Below, one piece after another: positions 10,150 through 18,984 of a stretch of 64,000 nucleotides of DNA. A model generated the notes under the pieces. The model made no database searches. It had not been told where the DNA came from and saw only the letters and a program-made list of their open reading frames with translations. The DNA is taken from assembly GCA_036261615.1 (NCBI GenBank), contig DATAKK010000084.1, forward strand, positions 1 to 64,000. Direction: 5' to 3'. The stretch's first letter is position 1, and every line of letters starts with the position of its first letter. A program made the translations under genes and the position numbers. Source of the DNA: JAJYQH01 sp036261615 (GTDB taxonomy: Bacteria; Actinomycetota; Actinomycetes; Propionibacteriales; Propionibacteriaceae).

Positions 10150-11010
10150 GTGCCCGGTGAGGCGCCCGTCGCGGTCGTCTTCGTCGGTCTGGCCACCCTC
10201 GACGTCGTCCAGCGGTTTCCCGGGCCGCTGACCCGCGGGGTCAAGGCGGTCTCGGACGAGGTGGAACTCGCCGCCGGCGGCCCGGCGACGAACGCCGCCG
10301 TCACCTGTGCCGCCCTCGGCGTGCCGGCCACCCTGGTGACCGCCATCGGCGCGGGACCGGCGGCCGACGTCGTGCGCGGCGACCTCGAGCGCCACGGCGT
10401 CCGGGTCGTCGACTGTGCCGGCGACGGGTGGGAGGTGCCCGTGGCGTCCGTGCTGGTGGAACGCGACGGCACCCGCACCGTCGTCTCGCCAGGAGCGCGG
10501 TCCAGCGAGGTCCGGCCGACCGCGGAGGCACTCGCGGCCCTGGGTGCCGTAGGCATCGTGCTGGTCGACGGCCACCACCCCCGGCTCGCCGAGGCCGCCC
10601 TCGAGGGCCGGTCGCGGGTGGTGCTGGACGCCGGCAGCCCCAAGCCGCACGTCGAGGAGTGGTTGCCGCGAATCGACGTGCTCGCGGCGTCCGCCGACTA
10701 CGCGGCGGGGCACGGCCTCACCGCCGACCAGGTCGTCGAGCGCGGCCTGGCGGCGGGCTGCCGCAGTGTCGTCGTGACCCAGGGGCCAGACGAGGTGCTC
10801 TGGGCCGAAGCGGGACGCCGAGGGCGCCGGCGTCCGCCGACGGTGGACGCGGTGGACACCAACGGAGCGGGCGACGCCTTCCACGGAGCCCTGGTTGCTG
10901 AGTTGGCGCGCGGCGTGGACCTCGAGTCGGCGGTCGCCCGCGCGGTCGAGGTCGCTTCGCTACGGGTGACGTCGGCGGGCGCGCGGGGCTGGTTGCGCCG
11001 GCTGCGCTGA
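10150..11010 (+). CDS. PfkB-family carbohydrate kinase
   Basis: The 286-residue kinase has the ribokinase fold. It shows an N-terminal FVGLATLDVVQRF strand, a glycine-rich AAGGPATNAAVT substrate motif and C-terminal DTNGAGDAFHGA with the catalytic Asp. GTG at 10150 lies just after the tricorn stop with no separate ribosome site, so it is probably translated by coupling. The substrate is unknown; it differs clearly from the ribokinase gene at 6004. Confidence 0.85.
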   Translation: MPGEAPVAVVFVGLATLDVVQRFPGPLTRGVKAVSDEVELAAGGPATNAAVTCAALGVPATLVTAIGAGPAADVVRGDLERHGVRVVDCAGDGWEVPVASVLVERDGTRTVVSPGARSSEVRPTAEALAALGAVGIVLVDGHHPRLAEAALEGRSRVVLDAGSPKPHVEEWLPRIDVLAASADYAAGHGLTADQVVERGLAAGCRSVVVTQGPDEVLWAEAGRRGRRRPPTVDAVDTNGAGDAFHGALVAELARGVDLESAVARAVEVASLRVTSAGARGWLRRLR

Positions 11011-11060
11011 CCTGGCGTGCGAATCTCCCGGCGGGCGCTTACCATGCGGTCAGTGCGGCG

Positions 11061-11066
11061 TATCAT
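11061..11066 (+). promoter_or_regulatory. -10 box of the MFS gene
   Basis: TATCAT ends 6 bases before GTG 11073. A leaderless start is likely, as no ribosome site is visible. Confidence 0.45.
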
Positions 11067-11072
11067 GCTGCG

Positions 11073-12296
11073 GTGACCCCACCCACCGCACCCGACCGCG
11101 CCCGCATCGTCCGGGCGCGCACGGCCGATCTCCTCGTCTTCGGCGTCAACGGCTTCGGCCTGGCGTCCTGGCTGTCGCGGGTTCCCGACATCAAGCAGTC
11201 GCTCTCGCTCACCCCGGGCCAGCTGGGGCTGGTGCTGCTGTCGGTGTCGGTGGGCTCGCTGCTCGGGCTCCCGGTCGCCGGCCGGGTGGCGCACCGCTTC
11301 GGAGCGGCCAACGCGGTGCGGATCGGCGCGTTCATCGCCCTGCCCGGACTCATGCTCGCCGGGATCGCCGTGCTCCTCGACATCTCCCCGTGGCTGCTCG
11401 TCCCGGGCCTGTTTCTCGCCGGACTGGGCAACGGGGTGTGGGACGTCGCCCAGAACCTCGAGGGCACGGTCATCGAACAGGCGCTCGGGCGCGCGATCAT
11501 GCCGTGGTTCCACGCCGCGTTCAGTGGAGGGACGGTCCTCGCCGCCCTCATCGGAGCCCTGCTGGTGCGCCTGCACGTCGCCGTCTGGCTGCACCTCGGC
11601 GTCGTCGCGCTGCTCGCCCTGGCCGTCGTGTGGTGGGGCGCCGCGCAGTTCCTCCAGGCCTTCCAGGAGCCGGAGGGGCACGAGGACGCCGCTCGTCCCG
11701 CCGCCGGGTCCCCCTGGCTGGAGCCGCGCACGCTGCTCATCGGCGTCATGGTGCTCGCCGCGGCGTTCACCGAGGGCACCGCGAACGACTGGATGGCGGT
11801 CGCCTTCGTCGACGGTCACGGACTCAGCAAGTCGATGGGCGTGGTGGCGCTGGCGGTGTTCCTCAGCTTCATGACGGCCGGCCGGATCCTCGGCACCGGG
11901 CTGCTCAACCGCTACGGCCGGGTTCCGGTGCTGCGGATCCTGTTCGGCTCCGCGCTCGTCGGCTGCGCCCTCGTGGTGTTCGGCTCGCCCACGCTGGCGT
12001 TCGTCGGGGCGGCCATCTGGGGGCTGGGCGCCAGCCTCGGCTTCCCGGTCGGCATGTCGGCCGCGTCGGACGACCCGGCCCGCGCGCACGCCCGGCTGAG
12101 CGTGGTCGCGACCATCGGCTACACGGCCTTCCTCGGCGGCCCCCCGCTGCTCGGCTTCCTGGGCGACCATGTCGGCGTCCTGCGGGCGCTGCTGGTCGTC
12201 GGCGTGGTGTCGCTGCTCGCGCTGCTGGTGATCCCGGCCGCCCGGCCGCTGCCGACCGAGCCGCGTCCGTCGTCGGAGCGGGTGCCCGTCGACTGA
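11073..12296 (+). CDS. MFS transporter
   Basis: A 407-residue major-facilitator protein with about 12 hydrophobic segments and the central cytoplasmic loop near residues 190-215. The N-terminal ADLLVFGVNGFGLASWLSR and the GRVAHRFGA loop-2/3 motif resemble the Bacillus YbjJ/FucP-like group of drug and sugar permeases. Substrate unknown. It converges on valS; the intervening 119 bases carry the nested palindrome at 12315-12396. Confidence 0.82.
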   Translation: MTPPTAPDRARIVRARTADLLVFGVNGFGLASWLSRVPDIKQSLSLTPGQLGLVLLSVSVGSLLGLPVAGRVAHRFGAANAVRIGAFIALPGLMLAGIAVLLDISPWLLVPGLFLAGLGNGVWDVAQNLEGTVIEQALGRAIMPWFHAAFSGGTVLAALIGALLVRLHVAVWLHLGVVALLALAVVWWGAAQFLQAFQEPEGHEDAARPAAGSPWLEPRTLLIGVMVLAAAFTEGTANDWMAVAFVDGHGLSKSMGVVALAVFLSFMTAGRILGTGLLNRYGRVPVLRILFGSALVGCALVVFGSPTLAFVGAAIWGLGASLGFPVGMSAASDDPARAHARLSVVATIGYTAFLGGPPLLGFLGDHVGVLRALLVVGVVSLLALLVIPAARPLPTEPRPSSERVPVD

Positions 12297-12314
12297 CGGC
12301 CTGCCCTGCCCGTC

Positions 12315-12396
12315 GGGCGTACGACCTGACTGAGGGCGTACGAGATGTCGCCGAAATCGGACATCTCGTACGCCCCGGGAGTCGTTTCGTACGCCC
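12315..12396. repeat. Nested intergenic palindrome with four GGGCGTACGA units
   Basis: Two direct copies of GGGCGTACGA (12315-12324, 12334-12343) face two inverted copies (12366-12375, 12387-12396) with nearly the same centre. The inner pair extends to perfect 16-base arms (12334-12349 and 12360-12375) around a 10-base loop. It lies between the convergent MFS and valS genes, so it may also act as a bidirectional terminator. Confidence 0.85.
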
Positions 12397-12415
12397 CAGG
12401 AGCGGGGGCGAGGGG

Positions 12416-14983
12416 TCAGGCGGCGGGGGTCGCCAACTCGACGGCGACGTCGAGCGGGAGGGGAGCCTCGATCCACTCGACCTCACCGACGATGCGACCG
12501 ACGGCCCGCAGGTCGGACTCGATGTCGCGCAGCCGGTCGAGCACGTCGCCCTGCCCGCGGACCTCGGTGCGCAGCACCTCGGTCTTCATCGACACCTTGG
12601 CCGTCGACTTGGCGCCGCGCAGGGCCACGAGCACTGCGGCCAGGTCGTCGATGAGCTCGGCCGTTCCGGTCGTGCCGATCTCGCTCTCGACCGGCCAGGA
12701 CGCCGTGTGCACCGAGCCCTGCTGCCACCAGCTCCAGACCTCCTCGGTGACGAACGGCAGGAACGGGGCGAACAGCCGCAGCAGCACCGAGAGCGCCGTG
12801 CGCAGCGCGACGACCGCGGACGCCGACTCCTCGGCCCCCTGCGCGCCGTACGCCCGCTCCTTGACGGTCTCGAGATAGTCGTCGCAGAAGCCCCAGAAGA
12901 ACGATTCCGACACCTCGAGGGCGCTGGTGTATTCGAAGCGCTCGAACGCCTCGGTGGCCTGGTAGACCACACCCTTGAGCGTTTCGAGCATCGCCCGGTC
13001 GAGCGGGTTGGTGACCCCCGACTGGCCCGCGTCGGACGCCGGCATGCCCAGCACGAACTTGCTCGCGTTGAGCAGCTTCATCGCCAGGCGGCGTCCGACC
13101 TTCATCTGGGTCTCGTCGAAGGGGGAGTCCATGCCCGGCCGGGCCATCGCCGCCCGCCAGCGGACGGCGTCCGCCCCGTAGCGCTCGAGGATGTCGCTGG
13201 GCACGACGACGTTGCCCTTGGACTTGCTCATCTTCTTGCGGTCGGGGTCGACGACGAAGCCTGAGATCGTGGCCCGCTTCCACGGCACGGTGCCGAACTC
13301 GAAGTGCGACCGGACGACCCGGCTGAACAGCCAGGTGCGGATGATGTCGTGCGCCTGCGGGGCGAGGTCCATCGGGAAGGTGAGGCGGAACAGCTCGTCG
13401 TCGCGCTGCCAGCCGGAGACGATCTCCGGCGTGAGCGAACTTGTGGCCCACGTGTCCATGACGTCCGGGTCGCCGACGAAGCCGCCCGGCACGCCACGCT
13501 GGGACTCGTCGAACCCCTCGGGGGCGTCGGAACTGGGGTCGATCGGCAGCCGGTCGACGGGCGCCATCATCGGTGCGGTGTAGTCGGGCTCGCCGTCGGC
13601 GTCCAGGCGGTACCAGACCGGGAACGGCACCCCGAAGAAGCGCTGGCGCGAGATCAGCCAGTCGCCGTTGAGGCCGGACACCCAGTTGTCGTAGCGGTGC
13701 CGCATGTGCTCGGGCACCCACTGCAGTTCGTCGCCGCGGGCCCGCAGCGCGGCCTTGAGGTCGTCGTCGCGGCCGCCGTTGGTGATGTACCACTGCCGGG
13801 TCGACACGATCTCGAGCGGCTTGTCGCCCTTCTCATAGAAGTTCGCCATCCGCTGGGTCGGACGCGGCTCGCCGTCCATTTCGCCGGTCTGCTGCAACCG
13901 CTCGACGATCGCGGCCCGGGCGGAGAAGGTCGTCTTGCCCGCCATCTCGGCGTAGAAGTCGGGTCGGGTGAGCCACTCGGGGGTCTCCGCCTGCAGGCGT
14001 CCGTCGCGGTTGATGATCGTGCGCATCGGCAGGTTGAGCTCCCGCCACCACTGCACGTCGGTGAGGTCGCCGAACGTGCAGCACATGGCGATGCCGGCGC
14101 CCTTGTCCATCTCGGCGGCGGGGTGCGCGAGCACGGGGATCTCGACGTCGAACAGCGGCGAGGTGACGGTGCTGCCGAACAGCGGCTGGTAGCGGGGGTC
14201 GTCGGGGTGCGCGATGAGGGCGCACACGCTCGGGATGAGCTCGGGCCGGGTGGTCTCGATGTGGACGTCGCCGCTGCCGTCGCTCTTGTGGAAGGCGATC
14301 CGGTGGTAGGCACCGGGGTAGTCGCGGGCCTCGAGCTCGGCCTGGGCGACGGCGGTCTGGAAGGTGACGTCCCACATCGTCGGGGCCTCGGACAGGTAGG
14401 CCTCGCCGCGCTCGAAGTTGTGCAGGAAGGCGAGCTGGGCGATCCGCTGCGACTCGAGCGAGACCGTCGAGTACAGCGTGTTGTCCCAGTCGACCGACAG
14501 GCCGACATGACGCCACAGCTGCTCGAAGACCTGCTCGTCGATGGCCGTCAGCCGCTCGCACAGCTCGACGAAGTTGCGCCGGCTGATCGAGACCTGCCGC
14601 TTCGGGTCGGGCTTGGCGGGCGGTTCGAAGCCGGGGTCGTAGGCGATCGACGGGTCGCAGCGGACGCCGTAGTAGTTCTGCACCCGACGCTCCGTCGGCA
14701 GGCCGTTGTCGTCCCAGCCCATGGGGTAGAAGACGTGCTTGCCGCGCATCCGCTGGTAGCGGGCGACGATGTCGGTGTGGGTGTAGCTGAAGACGTGGCC
14801 GACGTGCAGCGAGCCGGAGACGGTCGGCGGCGGCGTGTCGATGGAGAACACCTGCTCACGGCGCTCCGGCCGGCTGAAGGCGTAGACCTGCGATTCCTGC
14901 CACCGGGCGGCCCACTTGTCCTCGAGCCCCTCGAGGGCGGGCTTGTCGGGGACGGTCTGGGCGGTCATCTCTGCTGAGCTCAC
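12416..14983 (-). CDS. valS: Valine--tRNA ligase
   Basis: This class I synthetase charges tRNA-Val. The adenylate-binding HIGH-type motif is HVGH (residues 60-63) and KMSKS is intact in the C-terminal half of the catalytic core. The CP1 editing domain lies between them, and an anticodon-binding helical domain follows. Length is 855 residues; there is only a short segment after the anticodon domain. I take the GTG at 14983 because the promoter-like TAGAAT ends 6 bases upstream; the in-frame ATG five codons later is an alternative. Monocistronic. Confidence 0.96.
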   Translation of the reverse strand: MSSAEMTAQTVPDKPALEGLEDKWAARWQESQVYAFSRPERREQVFSIDTPPPTVSGSLHVGHVFSYTHTDIVARYQRMRGKHVFYPMGWDDNGLPTERRVQNYYGVRCDPSIAYDPGFEPPAKPDPKRQVSISRRNFVELCERLTAIDEQVFEQLWRHVGLSVDWDNTLYSTVSLESQRIAQLAFLHNFERGEAYLSEAPTMWDVTFQTAVAQAELEARDYPGAYHRIAFHKSDGSGDVHIETTRPELIPSVCALIAHPDDPRYQPLFGSTVTSPLFDVEIPVLAHPAAEMDKGAGIAMCCTFGDLTDVQWWRELNLPMRTIINRDGRLQAETPEWLTRPDFYAEMAGKTTFSARAAIVERLQQTGEMDGEPRPTQRMANFYEKGDKPLEIVSTRQWYITNGGRDDDLKAALRARGDELQWVPEHMRHRYDNWVSGLNGDWLISRQRFFGVPFPVWYRLDADGEPDYTAPMMAPVDRLPIDPSSDAPEGFDESQRGVPGGFVGDPDVMDTWATSSLTPEIVSGWQRDDELFRLTFPMDLAPQAHDIIRTWLFSRVVRSHFEFGTVPWKRATISGFVVDPDRKKMSKSKGNVVVPSDILERYGADAVRWRAAMARPGMDSPFDETQMKVGRRLAMKLLNASKFVLGMPASDAGQSGVTNPLDRAMLETLKGVVYQATEAFERFEYTSALEVSESFFWGFCDDYLETVKERAYGAQGAEESASAVVALRTALSVLLRLFAPFLPFVTEEVWSWWQQGSVHTASWPVESEIGTTGTAELIDDLAAVLVALRGAKSTAKVSMKTEVLRTEVRGQGDVLDRLRDIESDLRAVGRIVGEVEWIEAPLPLDVAVELATPAA

Positions 14984-14989
14984 CCGGCG

Positions 14990-14995
14990 ATTCTA
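14990..14995 (-). promoter_or_regulatory. -10 box of valS
   Basis: On the minus strand TAGAAT ends 6 bases before GTG 14983, with no ribosome site between. A leaderless transcript is likely. Confidence 0.5.
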
Positions 14996-15100
14996 CGGAA
15001 TCGCGGGACGCCGCTCGCACGGGCGACGGCCCCCCGATCACGCGAGGGGGCACCCCGTCGGCCGGTCCCCGACCTACGCGGGACCCCCGTCGGGAGGGTT

Positions 15101-15174
15101 CTGCGAAATTGACGCCACCTGCCTCACCCCGCGCTCCACGACCGGTGTGTGGCAGGGGATGCACGTTTCGCAGG
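15101..15174. repeat. Nested intergenic palindrome between dsbA-like gene and valS
   Basis: Outer arms CTGCGAAA (15101-15108) and TTTCGCAG (15167-15174) enclose inner arms CTGCC (15119-15123) and GGCAG (15151-15155), with CACC/GGTG pairing inside. The 253-base gap contains no gene. Layout resembles the elements near 12355 and 30003 but the sequence differs. Confidence 0.65.
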
Positions 15175-15236
15175 ATCCCGGTGGGGAGGGTCGACCCCGA
15201 CGGGCGCCGACGCTCACCCTCAACGCACGTCCGGGC

Positions 15237-16055
15237 TCAGCCGGCCGCCTTCGTGATCGCGGCCAGCACGGATTCCGGCGTCCGCTTGGCCTGGGAGAGG
15301 TCGAACTCCTTGCCGTTGGCGAGGAAGGTCGGCGTGCCGGCGATGTTGGCGCGCAGGCCCCCGTTGTCGACCTGCGCGACGAACCCGCTCATGGCCCGGG
15401 AGTCGTAGCAGTTCTGGAAGGTGGTCAGCTGCTGACCGGTGATGCCCGCCTTGGCCGCCCACTCGACCCGCAACTGGTTCTCGGTGAAGTTCGTGCCCTC
15501 GGCCGGTGAGTTGTCGTAGATCGCGTCGTAGTACTGCTGGTAGTGGCCGACAAGGTCGGCGCACGCCGCCGCGTTGGCGGCCCGCTTCGACGAGTCGTTC
15601 TTGAGGCCGGTGTCGAGGAAGGTGAGGGTGCGCACCTCGAAGACGATCTTGCCCTCCTGAGCGAGCTGGCGGATCGCCGGACCGTAGAACTCGTGGTAGA
15701 TCTTGCAGGCGCTGCACTGGTAGTCCTGGTACTCCACCAGGGTGGGCGCGCTCGCGGGCGCCTTGCCGGCGTCGGCGATGATGCCCAGACCGTCCTTCGA
15801 GGCGTCCGGTGGCACGGTCGCCGACATCGCGGACGCCGGCGCCGAGGCCGCGGTGGTGGCCTGGGCCTGGTTGCGACGCTGCAGGCTCCACGCGACGAGC
15901 GCGACGATGAGGGCCACCGCGACGACCGCGGCGCCGGTGACGATGAGCCGCTGGCGCTTCCCGTTGGGCCGGGGGGCGGGCGTGCCGCCCTTGGGCCTGG
16001 CGGACGCCGCGCCCGACGGGCGGCGGGTGGTCTTGCGGGAGGACGTGCTGGCCAT
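15237..16055 (-). CDS. Membrane-anchored DsbA-like thiol oxidoreductase
   Basis: The protein has a basic, Ser/Arg/Pro-rich cytoplasmic N-terminus of about 35 residues, one transmembrane helix (about 36-57) and an external thioredoxin-fold domain. The redox motif is CSAC in EYQDYQCSACKIYH. It has 272 residues. The family oxidises cysteines in secreted proteins or feeds electrons to such enzymes. It is the last gene of a three-gene operon with a homologous protein and a MauE-like membrane protein, which may supply redox equivalents. Physiological direction (oxidase or reductase) is not shown by the sequence. Confidence 0.85.
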   Translation of the reverse strand: MASTSSRKTTRRPSGAASARPKGGTPAPRPNGKRQRLIVTGAAVVAVALIVALVAWSLQRRNQAQATTAASAPASAMSATVPPDASKDGLGIIADAGKAPASAPTLVEYQDYQCSACKIYHEFYGPAIRQLAQEGKIVFEVRTLTFLDTGLKNDSSKRAANAAACADLVGHYQQYYDAIYDNSPAEGTNFTENQLRVEWAAKAGITGQQLTTFQNCYDSRAMSGFVAQVDNGGLRANIAGTPTFLANGKEFDLSQAKRTPESVLAAITKAAG

Positions 16056-16067
16056 GGTGGTCCGCTC

Positions 16068-16877
16068 TCAGCCGGCGAGGGCCTTGGTGATGGTCGCCAT
16101 CACCGCGTCCGCGGTCGGCTGGGTGCTGCTGAGGTCGAGGGTGACGACCTTGCCGCTCGCGTCCGCCGCCTTGAAGGTGGGCGTGCTGGTGATGCCCGCC
16201 TGGCCGGCGTTGGTGTCGACGGCCTTGACGAAGTTGAGGGTCGCCCGGGTGTCGTAGCACTTCTGGAACTTCGTGAGGTCGGCGCCGGTGATACCGGCCT
16301 GCTGAGCGAACGTGTCCCGCAGCTGTTGGTCGGTGTAGCCGGCGCCCTCCTGGGTGGGCTGGTTCTTGTAGACGACGTCGTGGTACTTCTCGTACGCGCC
16401 TACCGTGTCGGCGCACGCCGCTGCGACCGCCGAGCGGGTCGAGGAGTCGTTGCGCAGGTTGGTGTCGAGGAACGTCATGGTGCGGTACTCGAGCTTGATC
16501 TTGCCCTGGCTCACCAGCTGGTTGAGCACCGGGCCGAACACCTTGAAGTACTGCTCACACGCCGGGCACTGATAGTCCTGGTACTCGTAGACGCTCGGCG
16601 CAGAGGCCGCCGGCGGGGTTCCCCCCACCGCGTGCACGGCGATGCCGGTGGTGCCCATCGCGTCCGGAGGCGTGATCTGGGCTCCGGACGCCGTCTGCTT
16701 CGAGCCCGACTGCGCGGCCACCCCCCACCAGACGGCGCCCCCGATGAGGACGATCGCGACGATCGCGGTGATGACCACGACGAGGCGGGTGCGGCGCTGG
16801 CGCTTGGCGGCCTCCAGCTGCTGCTGGCGCAGCAGTTCTCGGCGGCTCGTCGCGGTGGAGGGCCGGGGGTTGCTCAT
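16068..16877 (-). CDS. Membrane-anchored DsbA-like thiol oxidoreductase, paralogue
   Basis: A 269-residue paralogue of the next gene downstream. A basic cytoplasmic N-terminus, a transmembrane helix (about residues 27-48) and a thioredoxin-like domain with CPAC in YQDYQCPACEQYF are visible. ATG at 16877 follows GAGGAG. The stop is 12 bases before the downstream gene. The two copies differ in the dipeptide of the CxxC motif (SA versus PA), which usually changes redox potential, so they may have different partners. Confidence 0.85.
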   Translation of the reverse strand: MSNPRPSTATSRRELLRQQQLEAAKRQRRTRLVVVITAIVAIVLIGGAVWWGVAAQSGSKQTASGAQITPPDAMGTTGIAVHAVGGTPPAASAPSVYEYQDYQCPACEQYFKVFGPVLNQLVSQGKIKLEYRTMTFLDTNLRNDSSTRSAVAAACADTVGAYEKYHDVVYKNQPTQEGAGYTDQQLRDTFAQQAGITGADLTKFQKCYDTRATLNFVKAVDTNAGQAGITSTPTFKAADASGKVVTLDLSSTQPTADAVMATITKALAG

Positions 16878-16879
16878 GG

Positions 16880-17434
16880 TCAGCTCCTCAGGGAGGGGTT
16901 GGCGTCCGGATCGGGGGAGGGCTCGAGCTCGTCGGCGTCCGCGATCGCCGGGCCCGCCAGCCACTGGTCGACGCTGGGACGCGAGAGCGGCGCGACGATG
17001 AGCCACAGGCCGCCCACCAGCGCGGCGGAGTCGCGGATGATGTCGCGGAGGTAGTGGGTCTGGCTCGGGTCGACCTGGCCGCCGGTGCCGAAGCAGCCGC
17101 AGTCGATGCTGTAGCCCTTGGCCCACACCCAGGCGATCGAGAACGTGAACACCGCCATGAGCAGGGCCCCGATCGCGGCGCTCACCCGGACGAACGCCCC
17201 GGCCACGAGCAGCAGGCCGACGAGCACCTCGAGGGGAGGGATCGAGTAGCCGAGGATCTTGGTCCACTCGTAGGGCACCAGGTGGTAGGCGCGGATGTCA
17301 AGGGCGAACTTGGGCAGGTTGCCGAGCTTGATGGCACCGGCCACGAGCAGCATGCCGCCCAGGTAGAGCCGTGCCGCCAACGAGAGCCACGTGCGCCAGT
17401 CGCGCCAGGGGCGTGATGGTGCCGCTTCGATCAC
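16880..17434 (-). CDS. MauE/DoxX-like integral membrane protein
   Basis: A 184-residue protein with four to five transmembrane helices. The segment ending SIDCGCFGTGG carries the Cys-Gly-Cys signature of MauE-type proteins, which support disulfide formation with thioredoxin-fold partners in the methylamine-utilisation system. Its stop is two bases before the first DsbA-like gene, strongly suggesting one functional module. The C-terminus is an acidic cytoplasmic tail. GTG at 17434 is chosen because TATGAT (17441-17446 on the minus strand) ends 6 bases upstream. Confidence 0.8.
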   Translation of the reverse strand: MIEAAPSRPWRDWRTWLSLAARLYLGGMLLVAGAIKLGNLPKFALDIRAYHLVPYEWTKILGYSIPPLEVLVGLLLVAGAFVRVSAAIGALLMAVFTFSIAWVWAKGYSIDCGCFGTGGQVDPSQTHYLRDIIRDSAALVGGLWLIVAPLSRPSVDQWLAGPAIADADELEPSPDPDANPSLRS

Positions 17435-17440
17435 CGCTCG

Positions 17441-17446
17441 ATCATA
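17441..17446 (-). promoter_or_regulatory. -10 box of the MauE-DsbA operon
   Basis: TATGAT on the minus strand, a near-consensus -10, ends 6 bases before GTG 17434. Probably leaderless. Confidence 0.5.
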
Positions 17447-17530
17447 GCGGGGCCGCTCAGCGGGTCCGATCCGAGCCGTCGCCGAGCGGACGGGGCCGCC
17501 GGCGGCGTCCGTCGACGGGCCCGACCTGGG

Positions 17531-17536
17531 TACGCT
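17531..17536 (+). promoter_or_regulatory. -10 box of folC
   Basis: TACGCT ends 8 bases before ATG 17545, with no ribosome site between. It faces away from the MauE-DsbA promoter in a divergent region. Confidence 0.45.
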
Positions 17537-17544
17537 GGGCCATC

Positions 17545-18984
17545 ATGTCTCCCAGCACCGCCCCCCACACGGGCTCCACCCGGCACGACCAGATCGTCGC
17601 GGAGCTCTACTCGCGCTGGCCCGAGCACCGCATCGCCCCCTCGCTGGGACGCATCCAGGCGCTGTGCGACCTGCTCGGCTCTCCCGAGCGGGCGACGCCG
17701 GTCATCCAGGTGGCGGGCACCAACGGCAAGGGCAGCACCGCCATCATCATCGACGCGCTGCTCAGAGCGGCAGGACTGCGCACGGGCCGGATGACCAGCC
17801 CGCACCTCGTCGACGTGCGGGAGCGGATCAGCATCGACGGAGAGCCCATCCCGGCGGAGGTTTTCGACGACCTCTACGAGCAGATCGCGCCGATGATCGC
17901 GATGGTCGACGAACAGCTCCTCGACGGAGTCAGGATGACCGCCTTCGAGGTGTACACGGCCCTCGGCTTCGCCGCGTTCGCCGATGCCCCCGTCGACGTC
18001 GCCGTGGTCGAGGTGGGGCTCGGCGGTTCCTGGGACGCCACCAACGTCGCCGACGCCACCGTTGCGGTCGTCTGCCCGGTCGACTTCGATCACATGCACA
18101 TCCTCGGCTCCACCCTCACCGAGATCGCCGGCGAGAAGGCCGGGATCATCAAGCCCGGCAGCATCGCGGTGCTGGCCGCCCAGCAGCCGGAGGCGGCCGG
18201 CGTCCTGCTCGACCGCTGCGCACAGGTGGGTGCCACTCCGGTGCTGGAGGGCGTCGACTTCGGCGTCCTCGACCGGGAGAACGCCGTTGGAGGGCAGCTG
18301 ATCCGGCTGCAGACGGCGTCCGGGCCGATGGGCGATCTGTTCCTGCCGCTGTTCGGGGCGCACATGGCCGAGAACGCGGCGGTGGCGGTGAGCGCGGTCG
18401 AGCATTTCCTCGGCGGCACGGGGCTCGACCCGGCGGTGATCAACGACGCTTTCGCCGGGGTCGTCGCGCCGGCGCGCCTCGAGGTGCTGCGCCGCTCACC
18501 GACCGTGCTGCTCGACACCGCGCACAACCCGCACGCCGCACGCGCGCTGGTCGACACGGTCAACGAGAACTTCGCCTTCCCGCGGCTCATCGGCGTCGTG
18601 TCGATGATGGCCGACAAGAACATCGACGAGGTGCTCGGCGTGTTCTCGGAGGCGATGACCGACGTCGTGGTCACCCGGGTGTCGTCGACCGACCGGGCGC
18701 TCGACATCGACGAGCTCGCCGACCGGGCGGCCGGGGTGTTCGGCGGCGACCGGGTGGAGACCGCGCCCACCTACGCCGAGGCGATCGAACTGGCGATGCG
18801 TCTGGCCGACGAGGCGGGTCCCGCTGCCGGCGTCCTCATCGCCGGGTCGGTCATCGGGGCTGGTGAGGCCCGTGCCCTGTTCGTCCCCGAGGACGCTCCC
18901 GGACGGGAGCGGGTGGTCAGCGTCGGCGTGGGCCTGCCCGACGACGACCCGGACGCGGGCCCGTGGGACGGGGACCCCCGATGA
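17545..18984 (+). CDS. folC: Bifunctional folylpolyglutamate synthase/dihydrofolate synthase
   Basis: This Mur-ligase-fold enzyme adds glutamate to dihydropteroate and tetrahydrofolate. The P-loop is VAGTNGKGST, followed by the folate-binding TSPHLVDVRERI motif. The C-terminal ligase domain contains LDTAHNPHAAR. Length is 479 residues, somewhat long because of an acidic Asp/Pro tail. The ATG at 17545 matches the start of homology. The stop overlaps the start of the DUF4233 gene (ATGA), an arrangement conserved in actinobacteria. Confidence 0.95.
   Translation: MSPSTAPHTGSTRHDQIVAELYSRWPEHRIAPSLGRIQALCDLLGSPERATPVIQVAGTNGKGSTAIIIDALLRAAGLRTGRMTSPHLVDVRERISIDGEPIPAEVFDDLYEQIAPMIAMVDEQLLDGVRMTAFEVYTALGFAAFADAPVDVAVVEVGLGGSWDATNVADATVAVVCPVDFDHMHILGSTLTEIAGEKAGIIKPGSIAVLAAQQPEAAGVLLDRCAQVGATPVLEGVDFGVLDRENAVGGQLIRLQTASGPMGDLFLPLFGAHMAENAAVAVSAVEHFLGGTGLDPAVINDAFAGVVAPARLEVLRRSPTVLLDTAHNPHAARALVDTVNENFAFPRLIGVVSMMADKNIDEVLGVFSEAMTDVVVTRVSSTDRALDIDELADRAAGVFGGDRVETAPTYAEAIELAMRLADEAGPAAGVLIAGSVIGAGEARALFVPEDAPGRERVVSVGVGLPDDDPDAGPWDGDPR

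Noticed and set aside
14984..15236. A T-box leader for valS
   Set aside because: The element is on the far side of the likely leaderless valS promoter, and no T-box or specifier loop is visible.
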